64,000 nucleotides of DNA from an uncultured beta proteobacterium (GCA_903848955.1 CAINHS010000121.1:1-64000), one strand, 5' to 3'; counted from the stretch's first letter, positions 9,783-18,979 are shown. Notes: generated by a model from the sequence alone, not told the origin. Made by a program: numbers and translations.

Positions 9783-11159
9783 TCACGCCGACGACCTCGG
9801 ATCGAAGGCATCGCGCACGGCGTCGGCGAACAGGTTGGCGGCCAGCACCAGGGCGAACATGAAGCTGAAGGCGGCCAGCAGCGACCACCACACCATGGGC
9901 TCGCGCGCCAGTTCCATGCGTGCCGTGTTGATCATGGTGCCGAAGGAAATCGTGGTCGGATCTACGCCGACGCCGACATACGACAGTACCGCCTCGGCCA
10001 ACACCAGGCCGGAGAAATCCATGACCAGCGAGATCAGTACGATGTGCATCAGGTTGGGCAGGATGTGGCGGCGCATGATGGCCAGGCGGCCGACGCCGAA
10101 GGCCTGCGCCGCCTGGACGAACTCCAGCTCACGCAACTTCAGCGTCTCGCCGCGCAACAGGCGCGCAACGCCGGTCCAGCTGGTCATGCCCAGGATCAGG
10201 CAGAGCGCCAGCAGGCGCGCATCGGCACGTTCGGCCGAGGTGGCGAACCAGTCGGGGTGGGTGTCGATCACCACCTGCATCATCAGCACCGCGGCGGCAA
10301 TCAGCAGCACGCCGGGAATGGAACTCAAGGTGGTGTAGAGGTACTGGATCAGGTCATCCACCCAACCGCCGACATAGCCGGCCAGGATACCCAGCAGCAC
10401 GGCCAGCGGCAGCATCACCAGGGTGGTCAGAGTACCGATCAGGAGCCCCGTGCGGATGCTCTTCAGCGACAGGTAGAGCACGTCCTGGCCGACCTTGTCG
10501 GTGCCGAAGACGTGGTAGCCGCCGCCCACCGAGATCGCCACGCCGAGCAGCAGCAGGATCGCCAGCAGCGTAACGGACACCGCTGCAAGGGCATTGCCGC
10601 CGGACCCGATTCTCAGCAGCGCCGCGAACTCCATCCCGCGCCAACGACATACTGCGGCCGCCAGCAGCAGCCACACGGCCAGGCCGCCGGCGACACCGCG
10701 CGACAGACGCAAGGCGAGGTCGAATTCGTGGCCGGCGAGGTTCGCGCCGAGGTGCATACCGCCGAACTGCAAGCGCGGAAACTCGCGCTGAGTCGAATTC
10801 TCCAGAGCTTCCCTGGCGAACAGGTGGGTCGCCAACGGCGCCGAATAGGTCTTCTCGGCGCGCAGGCGCAGGTCGGCCAGCAGCGCATCGAGCGCCGAAT
10901 TCACTTCCACCGCATACCTCGCCGTAGCGCCGGGCTGCGCCGGCAGGAGCGCCCGGTAGTGCAGCGAGTCGAGCAGCCCGACCAGCACGAAGGCCGCCAG
11001 CACAGTCGCCGCCGCCATCGCTACACCATTTCTCGCCACGCGCCCCCAGGCCGCGCGCAGAGCCTCCTGCCGCCGCGCCCACAGCATCAACCCGACAATC
11101 GAAGCGATCAAGACGAACAGCAGGATGTCCGACCAGAGCAGCATGGGCTGAATGCTCAT
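9783..11159 (-). CDS. yejE: Peptide ABC transporter permease, YejE-like, with enlarged N-terminus
   Basis: Inner-membrane permease of the DppC/OppC class. The C-terminal 270 residues hold about five membrane segments and the EAA loop (LEFVQAAQAFGVGRLAIMRRHILPN). The N-terminal part is long: two extra hydrophobic segments flank a periplasmic region of about 90 residues ending near residue 170. The total of 458 residues compares with about 340 for E. coli YejE. The ATG reading MSIQPMLLW has AAGG upstream; the more distal in-frame start would lie inside repeat copy C. It pairs with yejB to form the channel. Confidence 0.9.
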   Translation of the reverse strand: MSIQPMLLWSDILLFVLIASIVGLMLWARRQEALRAAWGRVARNGVAMAAATVLAAFVLVGLLDSLHYRALLPAQPGATARYAVEVNSALDALLADLRLRAEKTYSAPLATHLFAREALENSTQREFPRLQFGGMHLGANLAGHEFDLALRLSRGVAGGLAVWLLLAAAVCRWRGMEFAALLRIGSGGNALAAVSVTLLAILLLLGVAISVGGGYHVFGTDKVGQDVLYLSLKSIRTGLLIGTLTTLVMLPLAVLLGILAGYVGGWVDDLIQYLYTTLSSIPGVLLIAAAVLMMQVVIDTHPDWFATSAERADARLLALCLILGMTSWTGVARLLRGETLKLRELEFVQAAQAFGVGRLAIMRRHILPNLMHIVLISLVMDFSGLVLAEAVLSYVGVGVDPTTISFGTMINTARMELAREPMVWWSLLAAFSFMFALVLAANLFADAVRDAFDPRSSA

Positions 11160-11175
11160 GCCGAAAACCTTTTTG

Positions 11176-11285
11176 AGCCACAGAGGCGCTCTGCGTGCCT
11201 TGGATTCCGCTTTGCGGGAAGGCAACAGAGGACACAGAGAAAGGCTTGGGTTTTTTCCTCTGTGATCTCTGTGCCCTCTGTGGCT
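11176..11285. repeat. Palindromic intergenic repeat, copy C (CACAGAGG subtype)
   Basis: Outer arms AGCCACAGAG and CTCTGTGGCT are exact inverted repeats, and inner blocks CAGAGGACACAGAGAAA and TCTCTGTGCCCTCTG also pair in part. The unit resembles copies A and B with CACAGAG replacing CGCAGAG. It fills the yejB-yejE gap, so two of the three copies sit in one operon. The left side holds about 45 bases of extra sequence that break the symmetry. Confidence 0.75.
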
Positions 11286-11298
11286 AATGGATTTGTTG

Positions 11299-12276
11299 TC
11301 ATTGCAGCCTCACCCGCGGATCGGCCAGGGTGTAGGACAGGTCGGTCAACAGCAGGCCGATGATGTAGAGCACGGAGCCGATGAAGACCATCGAGCGCAC
11401 CACGGCGAAGTCCTGGGCGTTGATGGCGTCGATGGTGTAGCTGCCCAGCCCCGGAATGCCGAAGAAGGATTCGGTCAGCAGGCTGCCCATGAACAGCGTC
11501 GGGATCACCACCACGACGCCGGTGAGAATGGGTATCAGGGCATTGCGCAGCACATGGCGGAACAGCACCACGCGCTCGGGCAGGCCCTTGGCGCGGGCGG
11601 TGCGGACATAATCGCGGCTGATCTCTTCGAGGAAGATGGTGCGATACCAGCGGGTTGATGCGCCGATGCCGCCGAAGACGCCGATGATCACCGGCAGGAT
11701 CAGGAACTTTCCGGCATCGAGGCCGCCGCTGTAGCCGGAGATCGGCACCAGGTGCCAGACCTTCGAGACCAGCCACTGCCCGCCGATGATGTAGAACAGG
11801 CCGGAGATCGACATCATCGCCACGCACAGCACCACGCCGTAAAAATCCAGCGCCGTGGCGCGAAAGAATACCAGCAGCAGGGCAAAGCAGATCGCCACGA
11901 AGAGGCCGAGCGTGAAGGTCGGCAGTGCAATCGCCAGGCTCGGCAGCATGCGGCTGCCGATCTCGCGGGCAATGTCGCGGCCGTCGTCGGCGCGGCCGAA
12001 ATCGCCGGCGAACATGCGCACCGACTTGCTGAAAAAAATGGTCTCGGTCAGCTGTGCTCCGTCCGACGCGGCCGCGTTCCATACCAGCGGCTTGTCGTAG
12101 CCGCGCTCCGCCTTCCACTTCTGGATCGCCTCCGGCGTCACGCGCTTGACGCCGAGTTGCATGCGCGCCATGTCGTCCGGCGTGTTCACGACGAAGAACA
12201 GGGCGAAGGTGAACAGATTCACTCCGACCAGGATCGGAATCGCATACAGCAGGCGGCGGATTACGTAGGCGAGCAT
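11299..12276 (-). CDS. yejB: Peptide ABC transporter permease, YejB-like
   Basis: Inner-membrane permease of the DppB/OppB class, 325 residues with about six membrane segments. The N-terminal signature MLAYVIRRLLYAIPILVGVNLFTFAL and the EAA loop (RDYVRTARAKGLPERVVLFRHVLRNA) are clear. It is the first gene of the yejB-yejE-yejF set. The usual periplasmic binding-protein gene (yejA) is not upstream; the next gene is a small unrelated acidic protein. The substrate class, oligopeptides or microcin-like peptides, is inferred from family. Confidence 0.93.
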   Translation of the reverse strand: MLAYVIRRLLYAIPILVGVNLFTFALFFVVNTPDDMARMQLGVKRVTPEAIQKWKAERGYDKPLVWNAAASDGAQLTETIFFSKSVRMFAGDFGRADDGRDIAREIGSRMLPSLAIALPTFTLGLFVAICFALLLVFFRATALDFYGVVLCVAMMSISGLFYIIGGQWLVSKVWHLVPISGYSGGLDAGKFLILPVIIGVFGGIGASTRWYRTIFLEEISRDYVRTARAKGLPERVVLFRHVLRNALIPILTGVVVVIPTLFMGSLLTESFFGIPGLGSYTIDAINAQDFAVVRSMVFIGSVLYIIGLLLTDLSYTLADPRVRLQ

Positions 12277-12359
12277 CTGGGCTTCAGGCTATTGCATCCC
12301 CCGGGCCGCGGGGCGACGACCTGCGGCAGCAGGGCGGGGGATTCCGGATCGCAGGCGAA

Positions 12360-12611
12360 TTACTGGAGGTAGGTGATCTCCATTTTCGAGTCAAGGCCGG
12401 TCACCATATCGAGGATGTCGTCGGTGAATTTCTCGTCCTCGTCGCTCCAGGTTGCGTCCGCAGCCGTAGACGCAGTGACCAGCGGCGTGATGTCGAAGTC
12501 GACAAAGCGGTCGCCGACCTTGAGCACATAGATGCCGGACGAATGCTCGACCAGTTCCCAGTCGTCCGGAATTTCAAGCTCTGCGTACAGTTCAAGCGAC
12601 AGCTTTTTCAT
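12360..12611 (-). CDS. Small acidic protein of unknown function
   Basis: An 83-residue protein rich in Asp and Glu with no membrane segment, signal or cysteines. It reads like a small alpha/beta protein (WELVEHSSGIYVLKVGDRFVDFDITPLV) followed by an acidic tail. GGAG lies 7 bases before the ATG, which supports translation. No family is recognised. It lies 83 bases upstream of yejB in the same direction and could be the first gene of that transcript, though nothing links it to transport. Confidence 0.65.
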   Translation of the reverse strand: MKKLSLELYAELEIPDDWELVEHSSGIYVLKVGDRFVDFDITPLVTASTAADATWSDEDEKFTDDILDMVTGLDSKMEITYLQ

Positions 12612-12689
12612 ATCGTTTCTCCAGCATCAGGTTTCCAAGGCTGCATCCTAATGCATCCGGCCCCGACGAGGTAGCCTGACGGCTCCGGT

Positions 12690-13457
12690 CTAGTGTGCCC
12701 GCCGCGCACGCTGCCAGGCGATGACCGCGTGATTGGCGTGTGCCAGCATCGGCTCGAAGGCCTCCCGCGGCAGGGCCAGGCGCAGCGCCGCGAACAGCTC
12801 CTCGGTGCTCTCTCTGGCCAGGCCCTCGCCGGCGGCGGCGTCCGTCAGGCAGCGCAGCTGGATGTGGGCCAGTGTATCGGCCGCCAGGCGCCAGCCGAGC
12901 GCCGGCATATGGCCGACCAGGGCCACCAGCATGCCGCACAGGGCAGCGAGTATGGCCAGCGCTTCATCCCTTTCCTGGCAGGCAATCATGGCGTGCCACA
13001 GCGCCATATGGACATTGCGCCGCAGTTCCATCTTGAAATCGACGGCATCGCCCTCGCTTTGTTCGAGAGCCGCGAACTTCTGCTGCAGACGCGCCTCGGC
13101 GGCGACATCCAGTCCGTTGCGCAGGGCGCCGAGCAAGGCGGTGGCGCCGGGAATCGCCGCCAGGCCGAACGCCTGGCACCAGGCCAATCGCCACTGCTCG
13201 ATGCCGGTCACCAACAAGGCCAGACGCACGGCGCGCGCCTCCTCGCCGGCGCCGGCGCGAACCCAGTTGCGCGCCAGGCCTTCGATCTCGCCCACCGCCG
13301 CCTCCAGTTGCGCTGCATCGGCCTCCAGCGTCAGGCGAAAGATGCGGGTGAAGGCATCTTGCGCCATGCGCGCAGCCAGCCGCTGCAGATCCGGCGTGAC
13401 CAGTTGTGCCAGGCCGTCGGCGGGCAGGGTGAAGGCTTCGGTGATGGCGTCGTTCAT
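12690..13457 (-). CDS. Helical protein of unknown function
   Basis: A 255-residue, Ala/Leu-rich, probably all-helical soluble protein. No catalytic motif, signal peptide or clear domain was recognised. The open frame spans the full length with codon use like its neighbours, and the reverse strand offers no better candidate. It lies between the small acidic gene and the SulP transporter, all on the minus strand. Function unknown. Confidence 0.65.
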   Translation of the reverse strand: MNDAITEAFTLPADGLAQLVTPDLQRLAARMAQDAFTRIFRLTLEADAAQLEAAVGEIEGLARNWVRAGAGEEARAVRLALLVTGIEQWRLAWCQAFGLAAIPGATALLGALRNGLDVAAEARLQQKFAALEQSEGDAVDFKMELRRNVHMALWHAMIACQERDEALAILAALCGMLVALVGHMPALGWRLAADTLAHIQLRCLTDAAAGEGLARESTEELFAALRLALPREAFEPMLAHANHAVIAWQRARRAH

Positions 13458-13552
13458 AACGCGAGGATACCTTGTCCGCGTCTGACGTGGACGTGCTGCG
13501 GTCTCGTTACGGCTATCCGGTTATTCAGACAGGAACAATGTTTACGGTCTTC

Positions 13553-15763
13553 TCAGCTGCGCGTCGCGTACACCAGTTCGTCATTGGTGACAGAGAGTCT
13601 TGCGGACAGTTGTCGGGCCATGTTGAGCAATAGCCGGCTCGCCAGTTCCGGATGATGTTGCCTTAAATCGTCAAGTGCTTCAGTCGATAGCGACCATACC
13701 GATGTTTCTACAGCGGCGATCGCATCGGCGCTGCGGTTTGTGCCGCTCAGCATGGCCATTTCGCCGAATATCACGCCGGGAGGAAAGGATGCCAGCCGGC
13801 GCTTGACATCACTCTTGTCGTCGAGCGGCAAATGAATTTCAACGCAACCGCTGGCGACAACATAGAAGCGGTCACCCGAATGACCGCGCAGGAATACCGG
13901 CTCTTTTTCAGCGAAGGACTCGACCATGAAGTGGCGATGCAGTATCCCGATTTCATCCGGATTCAGGCCGGAAACAATATCAAGCTGGCGCAACTCGGAA
14001 ACCGCTTTAGCGGAAAGGTTAACGGCAGCAATCAGTTCATTTTCGACGGTCTCGAGCGCCTTGTCGGTATCGATATGCCAATTCAGAATCGGCAGCGTCC
14101 TGGTCAGTCCGGCATCGTGCAGCGTACTTCCGCGCGGGCCGCTGGGATGAATATACGCAAGATGAAGATGTATGCCCCGCGCTGAAAGGATCTTCACCAG
14201 GCGAACGAAAATGCGGGCACCTTTGTCATCGATCTCCCGTACCCGATGGCAATCGAGAATCAAATAGCGAACCGTTTGCGGCAACCTCAGCAAGTAGTCA
14301 AGCAGGTGGTCGGCGGTGCCGAAAACGATCGGCGTGTTCAGTTCGATGACCCGCACGCAGTGCCCGACGGCCTCCAGATGAGCCGCTTCATATTCCGGTC
14401 GCATCAACACCGAGTGCCGGTGTGCGCCGGAAAATGTGCGGCCGATCACCGATTGACTGTAATCCCTGACGAACAGGAACATGGCCAGCATGGCACCGGC
14501 GAACATCGCGGCGATGAGATGCCCGGAAAAGGCTACGACGACCACGGTGACCATGATGGCGATATTGGTCTGAACTTGCTTGCGTAAAGTTGCCTCGAGC
14601 CCTTTACTGGCGAACAGCTTGCGGACTTGGCCCCTCGTCCAGTTGTCGAACATCGTCCAGGCGAGAAACATCATCAGGACGCCAACGATCGGCATGGGTA
14701 CAAAACTCAGGAACCGGCCGCCAAAGACCATGATGCAGGTACACGTGGCGGCGGCGATACTCAAGGCATGGAAACCCCGGCCACCCAGTTCCCAACCGAT
14801 ATTGATGCGGGAAATCGATGGTGCCATCGGCAGTGCGCCAAGCATCCCGCCGATCATGTTGGCAACACCCTGATCGATCAGAACGTGGTTGGCGTCACAG
14901 CGTATGTTCGAGTTTTCCTCGTACACCGCCGATGCCAGCAGCGACTCCATGGCGTTGAGAACGGCGATGGCCAGCGAGTACGGAAGTACTGTGCGGACGA
15001 TGCTTCCGATCGGGACGGGGAAATTTCCGCTTGCCAATTGATATATGCCGTCCCAGTAGGGGGCAAGGTTGTCTACTTCCGGCAAGTGGCTGCCGTGGGC
15101 GCTGCCGCTCAGGCCCAGGAAAAAGTAGTAAATGATCGTGCCGCCGAACAAGCCCGCGATCGACCAATGCAGTTTTTTGTAATGGGTGTGTACGAACGCC
15201 AGTACAGCCAGCAGGAAAATCCCGAAACCGGCATTGCCGAAGACCTGCAGCGATAAGCCGTTCCAGACGTCACTCAATGAGGTGCCGCGAGGAAAATCGA
15301 GAACGATGATGACCGCCGGCCAAACGATGAGCAGCGCGACAGCATTGATGTAGCCGGAAAGTACCGGGATTGGAACGTACTTGATGATGCTGCCTGCGCG
15401 CAGCAGCCCGAGCGCCATCTGAATGGTGCCTGCCATGACCGTACAAACGGCGGCATAAGCGAAGATGACGCTGAAGGAGGTGGTGCCATTGCCGGCTTGA
15501 AACAAATGCGCAAGCAGTTCTGCAACAAGCAGCGTTTGTGCCGGACGCCCTCCTGAGAAAAGCATGCCGGAGCGGCCGAACAAGGCAGGAACGAGATTGC
15601 CGACAATTACAGCGATAAAGGCTGCAGCGATACCTTGCGGCGCGTAGAGCAAGCCGAAAGCCGACACCATCAGCAAACCGTAGCCGACATCAATCGGACT
15701 AAGATTTACTACGGTCAATACACCCGACTTTGCTTCGTCGAACACATGGGATTTCCGCGCCAC
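13553..15763 (-). CDS. SulP-family anion transporter with STAS and cyclic-nucleotide-binding domains
   Basis: A 736-residue fusion. Residues about 20-435 form the SulP membrane domain (APQGIAAAF near 41-49, then multiple helices), about 465-580 a STAS domain, and about 600-725 a cNMP-binding fold with FGEMAMLSGTNRSAD at 666-680 matching the phosphate-binding cassette, including its Glu and Arg. SulP proteins carry sulfate, bicarbonate or dicarboxylates; STAS and cNMP domains regulate from the cytoplasm. At the STAS site usually holding a phosphorylatable Ser or Thr, the sequence is IDDKG (512-516), with Asp. The substrate cannot be assigned. The ATG is followed by a Lys/Arg-rich start. Confidence 0.9.
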   Translation of the reverse strand: MARKSHVFDEAKSGVLTVVNLSPIDVGYGLLMVSAFGLLYAPQGIAAAFIAVIVGNLVPALFGRSGMLFSGGRPAQTLLVAELLAHLFQAGNGTTSFSVIFAYAAVCTVMAGTIQMALGLLRAGSIIKYVPIPVLSGYINAVALLIVWPAVIIVLDFPRGTSLSDVWNGLSLQVFGNAGFGIFLLAVLAFVHTHYKKLHWSIAGLFGGTIIYYFFLGLSGSAHGSHLPEVDNLAPYWDGIYQLASGNFPVPIGSIVRTVLPYSLAIAVLNAMESLLASAVYEENSNIRCDANHVLIDQGVANMIGGMLGALPMAPSISRINIGWELGGRGFHALSIAAATCTCIMVFGGRFLSFVPMPIVGVLMMFLAWTMFDNWTRGQVRKLFASKGLEATLRKQVQTNIAIMVTVVVVAFSGHLIAAMFAGAMLAMFLFVRDYSQSVIGRTFSGAHRHSVLMRPEYEAAHLEAVGHCVRVIELNTPIVFGTADHLLDYLLRLPQTVRYLILDCHRVREIDDKGARIFVRLVKILSARGIHLHLAYIHPSGPRGSTLHDAGLTRTLPILNWHIDTDKALETVENELIAAVNLSAKAVSELRQLDIVSGLNPDEIGILHRHFMVESFAEKEPVFLRGHSGDRFYVVASGCVEIHLPLDDKSDVKRRLASFPPGVIFGEMAMLSGTNRSADAIAAVETSVWSLSTEALDDLRQHHPELASRLLLNMARQLSARLSVTNDELVYATRS

Positions 15764-15878
15764 TAGCCTAGCCTTTGCAATTTTCGATCAAGTGACACAA
15801 TTTTCCTTCGATATGAATTCAAGCGTCGTAGTCGCGGGGCTGAGTGGCGTTGTAACGCTGCGCAATAGTATCTCACCA

Positions 15879-15918
15879 TGATTGATTTAGACCCTGTGCC
15901 AGGGTCTGTTCTCAATCA
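15879..15918. repeat. Nested inverted repeat upstream of the HDOD gene
   Basis: Inner arms AGACCCTG and CAGGGTCT (15889-15896 and 15900-15907) pair perfectly around a 3-base loop. Outer arms TGATTGA and TCAATCA (15879-15885 and 15912-15918) pair again. It lies between divergent sulP and HDOD genes. It could be an operator or a remnant of a repeat element; it has no U-tract to act as a terminator. Confidence 0.5.
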
Positions 15919-15978
15919 GCCGGCGCGAGGCGTTGCCGGACCCGGTCTGCAGACAGGAAGCCGGAACTGCACCGAGGC

Positions 15979-15984
15979 TATAAT
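15979..15984 (+). promoter_or_regulatory. Candidate -10 element for the HDOD gene
   Basis: A perfect TATAAT lies 38 bases before the chosen ATG, which would give a leader of about 30 bases. No recognisable -35 is present at 16-18 bases, so an activator may be needed if this is used. Confidence 0.4.
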
Positions 15985-16022
15985 CGGCTTCTGGCTGCTT
16001 GCCTTCGAGGGAACCGATATCC

Positions 16023-16868
16023 ATGAACGTGCCGGAAACCATTGCCGGAATTGCTGCGGGCGCGACCGCCGGCGAGGTGATTTTCCCGACCACAACCGAG
16101 ATGGCAATCAAGGTGCAGCGGCTACTGGGCGATCCCGACTGCTCGGCGGACGAGTTGATCCGCCTGGTGCAGGCCGATCCCCTGCTGGCAACCCGGGTCG
16201 TCGCCGTCGCCAACTCGGTGCTATACAACCGTTCCGGGCAGGACGCGGCAAACATCAAAAGCGCCGTCTCGCGCCTCGGCTTCAAGACCTTGCGCGTGCT
16301 GGCGGCAGCGGTCGTGGTGCGACAGATGGAAAGCATGGCGCAGACAGCGGAGCATCGCACTATGGCGCGCCAGCTCTGGGAGCGCACCGCCCACGTCGCC
16401 GCCCTGGCGCAGTTGATTGCCCGGCGCGTCACCGGGCAGGACCCGGATACCGCCTTCTTTGCCGGCATCGTGCATGAGGTGGGCAGCTTCTACCTGATCG
16501 CCCGCGGCGGCGACTTTCCCGGCCTGCTGGAAGGCACGGACGGCAGCCTGAGTGCCTGGGATGATGGCGGCAACGCCGAAGTCGGCCGCGCCGTGCTGCA
16601 ACAACTGAAGGTCCCCGGCGCCGTGATGGAGGCCGTCGAAAGCCTGTGGGCCGGCTATCTGGCGATACCGCCGGTATCGCTCGGCGACACCTTGCTGCTG
16701 GCCTGCCAGCTGGCGCCCGTGGAGTCGCCGCTTGCCCGGCTCGCCGGCAGCGCACGCGAAGGCACACGGGTCCAGATCGACGTCGCCCTGGACCAGGCAA
16801 CCTTGAGCAGCATCCTGCAGGAATCAGAGGACGAAGTAGCGTCCCTGATCGGCGCCTTGTACGCCTGA
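16023..16868 (+). CDS. HDOD-domain signalling protein
   Basis: A 281-residue protein dominated by an HDOD domain (about residues 15-210), a non-catalytic relative of HD phosphohydrolases used in bacterial signalling. PTTTEMAIKVQRLL, VQADPLLATRVVAVANSVLYN and ISAVSRLGFKTLR-like segments mark the fold. The HD metal dyad is absent; the equivalent place reads HEVGSF. No GGDEF or receiver domain is attached. The ATG at 16023 has GAGGGA upstream and is preferred over one eight codons earlier. It is followed closely by the S4 and GTPase genes. Confidence 0.85.
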   Translation: MNVPETIAGIAAGATAGEVIFPTTTEMAIKVQRLLGDPDCSADELIRLVQADPLLATRVVAVANSVLYNRSGQDAANIKSAVSRLGFKTLRVLAAAVVVRQMESMAQTAEHRTMARQLWERTAHVAALAQLIARRVTGQDPDTAFFAGIVHEVGSFYLIARGGDFPGLLEGTDGSLSAWDDGGNAEVGRAVLQQLKVPGAVMEAVESLWAGYLAIPPVSLGDTLLLACQLAPVESPLARLAGSAREGTRVQIDVALDQATLSSILQESEDEVASLIGALYA

Positions 16869-16886
16869 TTCCGCGGCGGAGCGATC

Positions 16887-17117
16887 TTGGCTGCTTACCA
16901 CTTTCAGATTCAGGGTGAGTTCATCGAACTCAACGTGCTGCTCAAGCTGCTGGGGCTGGCGCCTTCCGGTGGCGCGGCCAAGGCGCTGGTTGCCGATGGT
17001 GCCGTCCGCGTCGACGGCGAGATCGAGACGCGCACCCGGCGCAAGCTGCGAGCGGGCCAGACAGTACGCCTGGCAGATGACAAAATCGATATCGTCGGCG
17101 CCGACTGCGCAAGCTGA
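16887..17117 (+). CDS. S4-domain RNA-binding protein, YbcJ-like
   Basis: A 76-residue stand-alone S4 RNA-binding domain. FIELNVLLKLLGLAPSGGAAKALVADG and VRVDGEIETRTRRKLRAGQTV are the conserved S4 segments with basic RNA-contact residues. It starts at TTG with GGAG 6 bases upstream; no ATG is available near the domain start. It lies 18 bases after the HDOD gene and 23 before a ribosome-assembly GTPase, which fits a role in ribosome or RNA metabolism. Confidence 0.85.
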   Translation: MAAYHFQIQGEFIELNVLLKLLGLAPSGGAAKALVADGAVRVDGEIETRTRRKLRAGQTVRLADDKIDIVGADCAS

Positions 17118-17140
17118 TCCATTTCCGGACTGACCCTGCC

Positions 17141-18055
17141 ATGACCATACAGTGGTTCCCCGGCCACATGACCTCGGCCCGCAAGAAAGCGGCCGAAACC
17201 ATGGCGCTGACCGACGTGGTGATCGAGGTATGCGATGCGCGCCTGCCCGAGGCCAGCAGCAATCCGATGATCAAGGAGTTGCGCCTGCACCGCCAGCGGC
17301 CATGCCTCAAGCTGCTGAACAAGGCCGATCTGGCCGACCCGTTGGTGACTCAGGCCTGGCTGGACTTCTACAACAGCCAGCCGGGGGTCAAGGCGGTCGC
17401 CATCTCCAGCAAGAAGCCGGGCGAAGCGGCGCGCGTGCCGGGCTTGTGCAAAGGCCTGGCGCCGCATCGCAACGACGGCATCAAGCCGCTGCGCATGCTG
17501 ATCATGGGCATTCCCAACGTCGGCAAATCGACTCTGATGAACGCACTGCTCAAGCGCCGGGCCGCCGCCGTCGGCGACGAGCCGGCGGTGACCAAATCGC
17601 AGATGTGCATCTACCTCGACCCGACGATGAGCATCACCGACACGCCGGGCCTGATGTGGCCCAAGATCACGCATGACCACGACGGCTACATGCTGGCCGC
17701 CAGCCACGCCATCGGCCGCAATGCGGTGATCGATTCCGAGGTGGCGATTTTTCTCGCCGGGCTGCTGCTGCAACGCTACCCGGCCATGATCGCCGCCCGC
17801 TATGGCTTTGTCATCGAAGGGATGGACGGCATCGACGTGGTCGAGGCCGTGGCGAAGAAGCGCGGCTGCATCATCAAGGGCCGCCGCGGCGGCGAAGCGG
17901 ATCTGGAAAAGGCCGGCATGATCCTGCTTACCGATTATCGCGACGGAAAACTCGGCCGCATCAGCCTTGAAACCCCCGACAGCCGCGCCGCCATGCTGGC
18001 GGCGGCGAACGAGGCCGCCAGCAAACCGCCGCCGGCGAAATTGCCGCAGGCCTAG
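17141..18055 (+). CDS. ylqF: Circularly permuted ribosome-assembly GTPase, YlqF/RbgA family
   Basis: Helps late assembly of the large ribosomal subunit. GTPase motifs appear in permuted order: G4 NKAD (60-63), then G1 GIPNVGKST (123-131), G2 region around TK (151-152), and G3 DTPG (167-170). The N-terminal IQWFPGHM is the family hallmark. At 304 residues it is a normal length. It may be co-transcribed with the S4 gene upstream. Confidence 0.93.
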   Translation: MTIQWFPGHMTSARKKAAETMALTDVVIEVCDARLPEASSNPMIKELRLHRQRPCLKLLNKADLADPLVTQAWLDFYNSQPGVKAVAISSKKPGEAARVPGLCKGLAPHRNDGIKPLRMLIMGIPNVGKSTLMNALLKRRAAAVGDEPAVTKSQMCIYLDPTMSITDTPGLMWPKITHDHDGYMLAASHAIGRNAVIDSEVAIFLAGLLLQRYPAMIAARYGFVIEGMDGIDVVEAVAKKRGCIIKGRRGGEADLEKAGMILLTDYRDGKLGRISLETPDSRAAMLAAANEAASKPPPAKLPQA

Positions 18056-18138
18056 TATCGGAGCAGCCCGATCATTTCAGCACAGAGCCGGCGTGACTTG
18101 CGCGGCTCTCGGCAATTCAAGCATTTGAAAGGAATCAG

Positions 18139-18912
18139 ATGAGCGTCAGACAACTCTTCGATCTCAGCGGCAAGGTCGCTCTTGTCACCGGCGGTTCGCG
18201 CGGTCTCGGCTTGCAGATGGCCGAGGCGCTCGGTGAGATGGGCGCCAGGCTCGTGATCACGGCGCGCAAGGCCGAGGAACTGGCCGCGGCCCGGGCCCGC
18301 CTGGAGAAGCAGGGGATCGAGGTATTCGCCGTCGCCGGCGACCTGTCCCAATTCGACCAGATTCCCGGCCTCGTCGGCCAGGTGCTCGACCACTGCGGCA
18401 GGATAGACATCCTGGTGAACAATGCCGGCGCCACCTGGGCGGCACCGGCCGAGGATTACCCCTTCGAGGCCTGGATGAAGGTCATCAACCTCAATCTCAA
18501 CGGCATGTTCCTGCTGACCCGGGAAGTCGGCAAGCGCGCCTTCATTCCGCAGATGTCGGGCAAGATCATCGTCACCGCCTCGATCTCCGGGCTGCGCGGC
18601 AACCCGCCGGGATTGAGCACCATCGCCTACAACGCCAGCAAGGGTGCAGACGTCAATTTCGTCCGTGCGCTGGCCGCCGAATGGGGCAAGTACAACATCA
18701 ACGTCAACGCCATCTGCCCCGGCTTCTTCCACTCGAAGATGGCCAGCGGCCTGATCGACATGATCGGCGACGAGATCATCGCCGCCACCCCGTTGCTCCG
18801 CCTCGGCGGCGAGGAGGACCTCAAGGGCCTGGTGGTGCTGCTGGCATCCGAAGCCGGGCGCCATATCTCCGGACAGGCCATTGCCGTCGATGGCGGCAGC
18901 GGCGCTTTTTGA
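18139..18912 (+). CDS. Short-chain dehydrogenase/reductase
   Basis: A 257-residue classical SDR using NAD(P)H. TGGSRGLG (17-24) binds the cofactor, NNAG is at 94-97, catalytic Ser lies near 148, and Tyr164 with Lys168 form YNASK. The resemblance is to gluconate 5-dehydrogenase or 3-oxoacyl reductase subtypes, which sequence reading cannot separate. AAAGGAA precedes the ATG. The next gene is a CurA-like reductase and the gene after that, convergent, is a thiolase, which suggests acyl-CoA or aldehyde metabolism. Confidence 0.92.
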   Translation: MSVRQLFDLSGKVALVTGGSRGLGLQMAEALGEMGARLVITARKAEELAAARARLEKQGIEVFAVAGDLSQFDQIPGLVGQVLDHCGRIDILVNNAGATWAAPAEDYPFEAWMKVINLNLNGMFLLTREVGKRAFIPQMSGKIIVTASISGLRGNPPGLSTIAYNASKGADVNFVRALAAEWGKYNINVNAICPGFFHSKMASGLIDMIGDEIIAATPLLRLGGEEDLKGLVVLLASEAGRHISGQAIAVDGGSGAF

Positions 18913-18979
18913 GCGGCAAGGCGCGCGGCAATTGCCTGTGCCGGATGCCTGAACAGGACTACAACGGATACTCCCCGCC

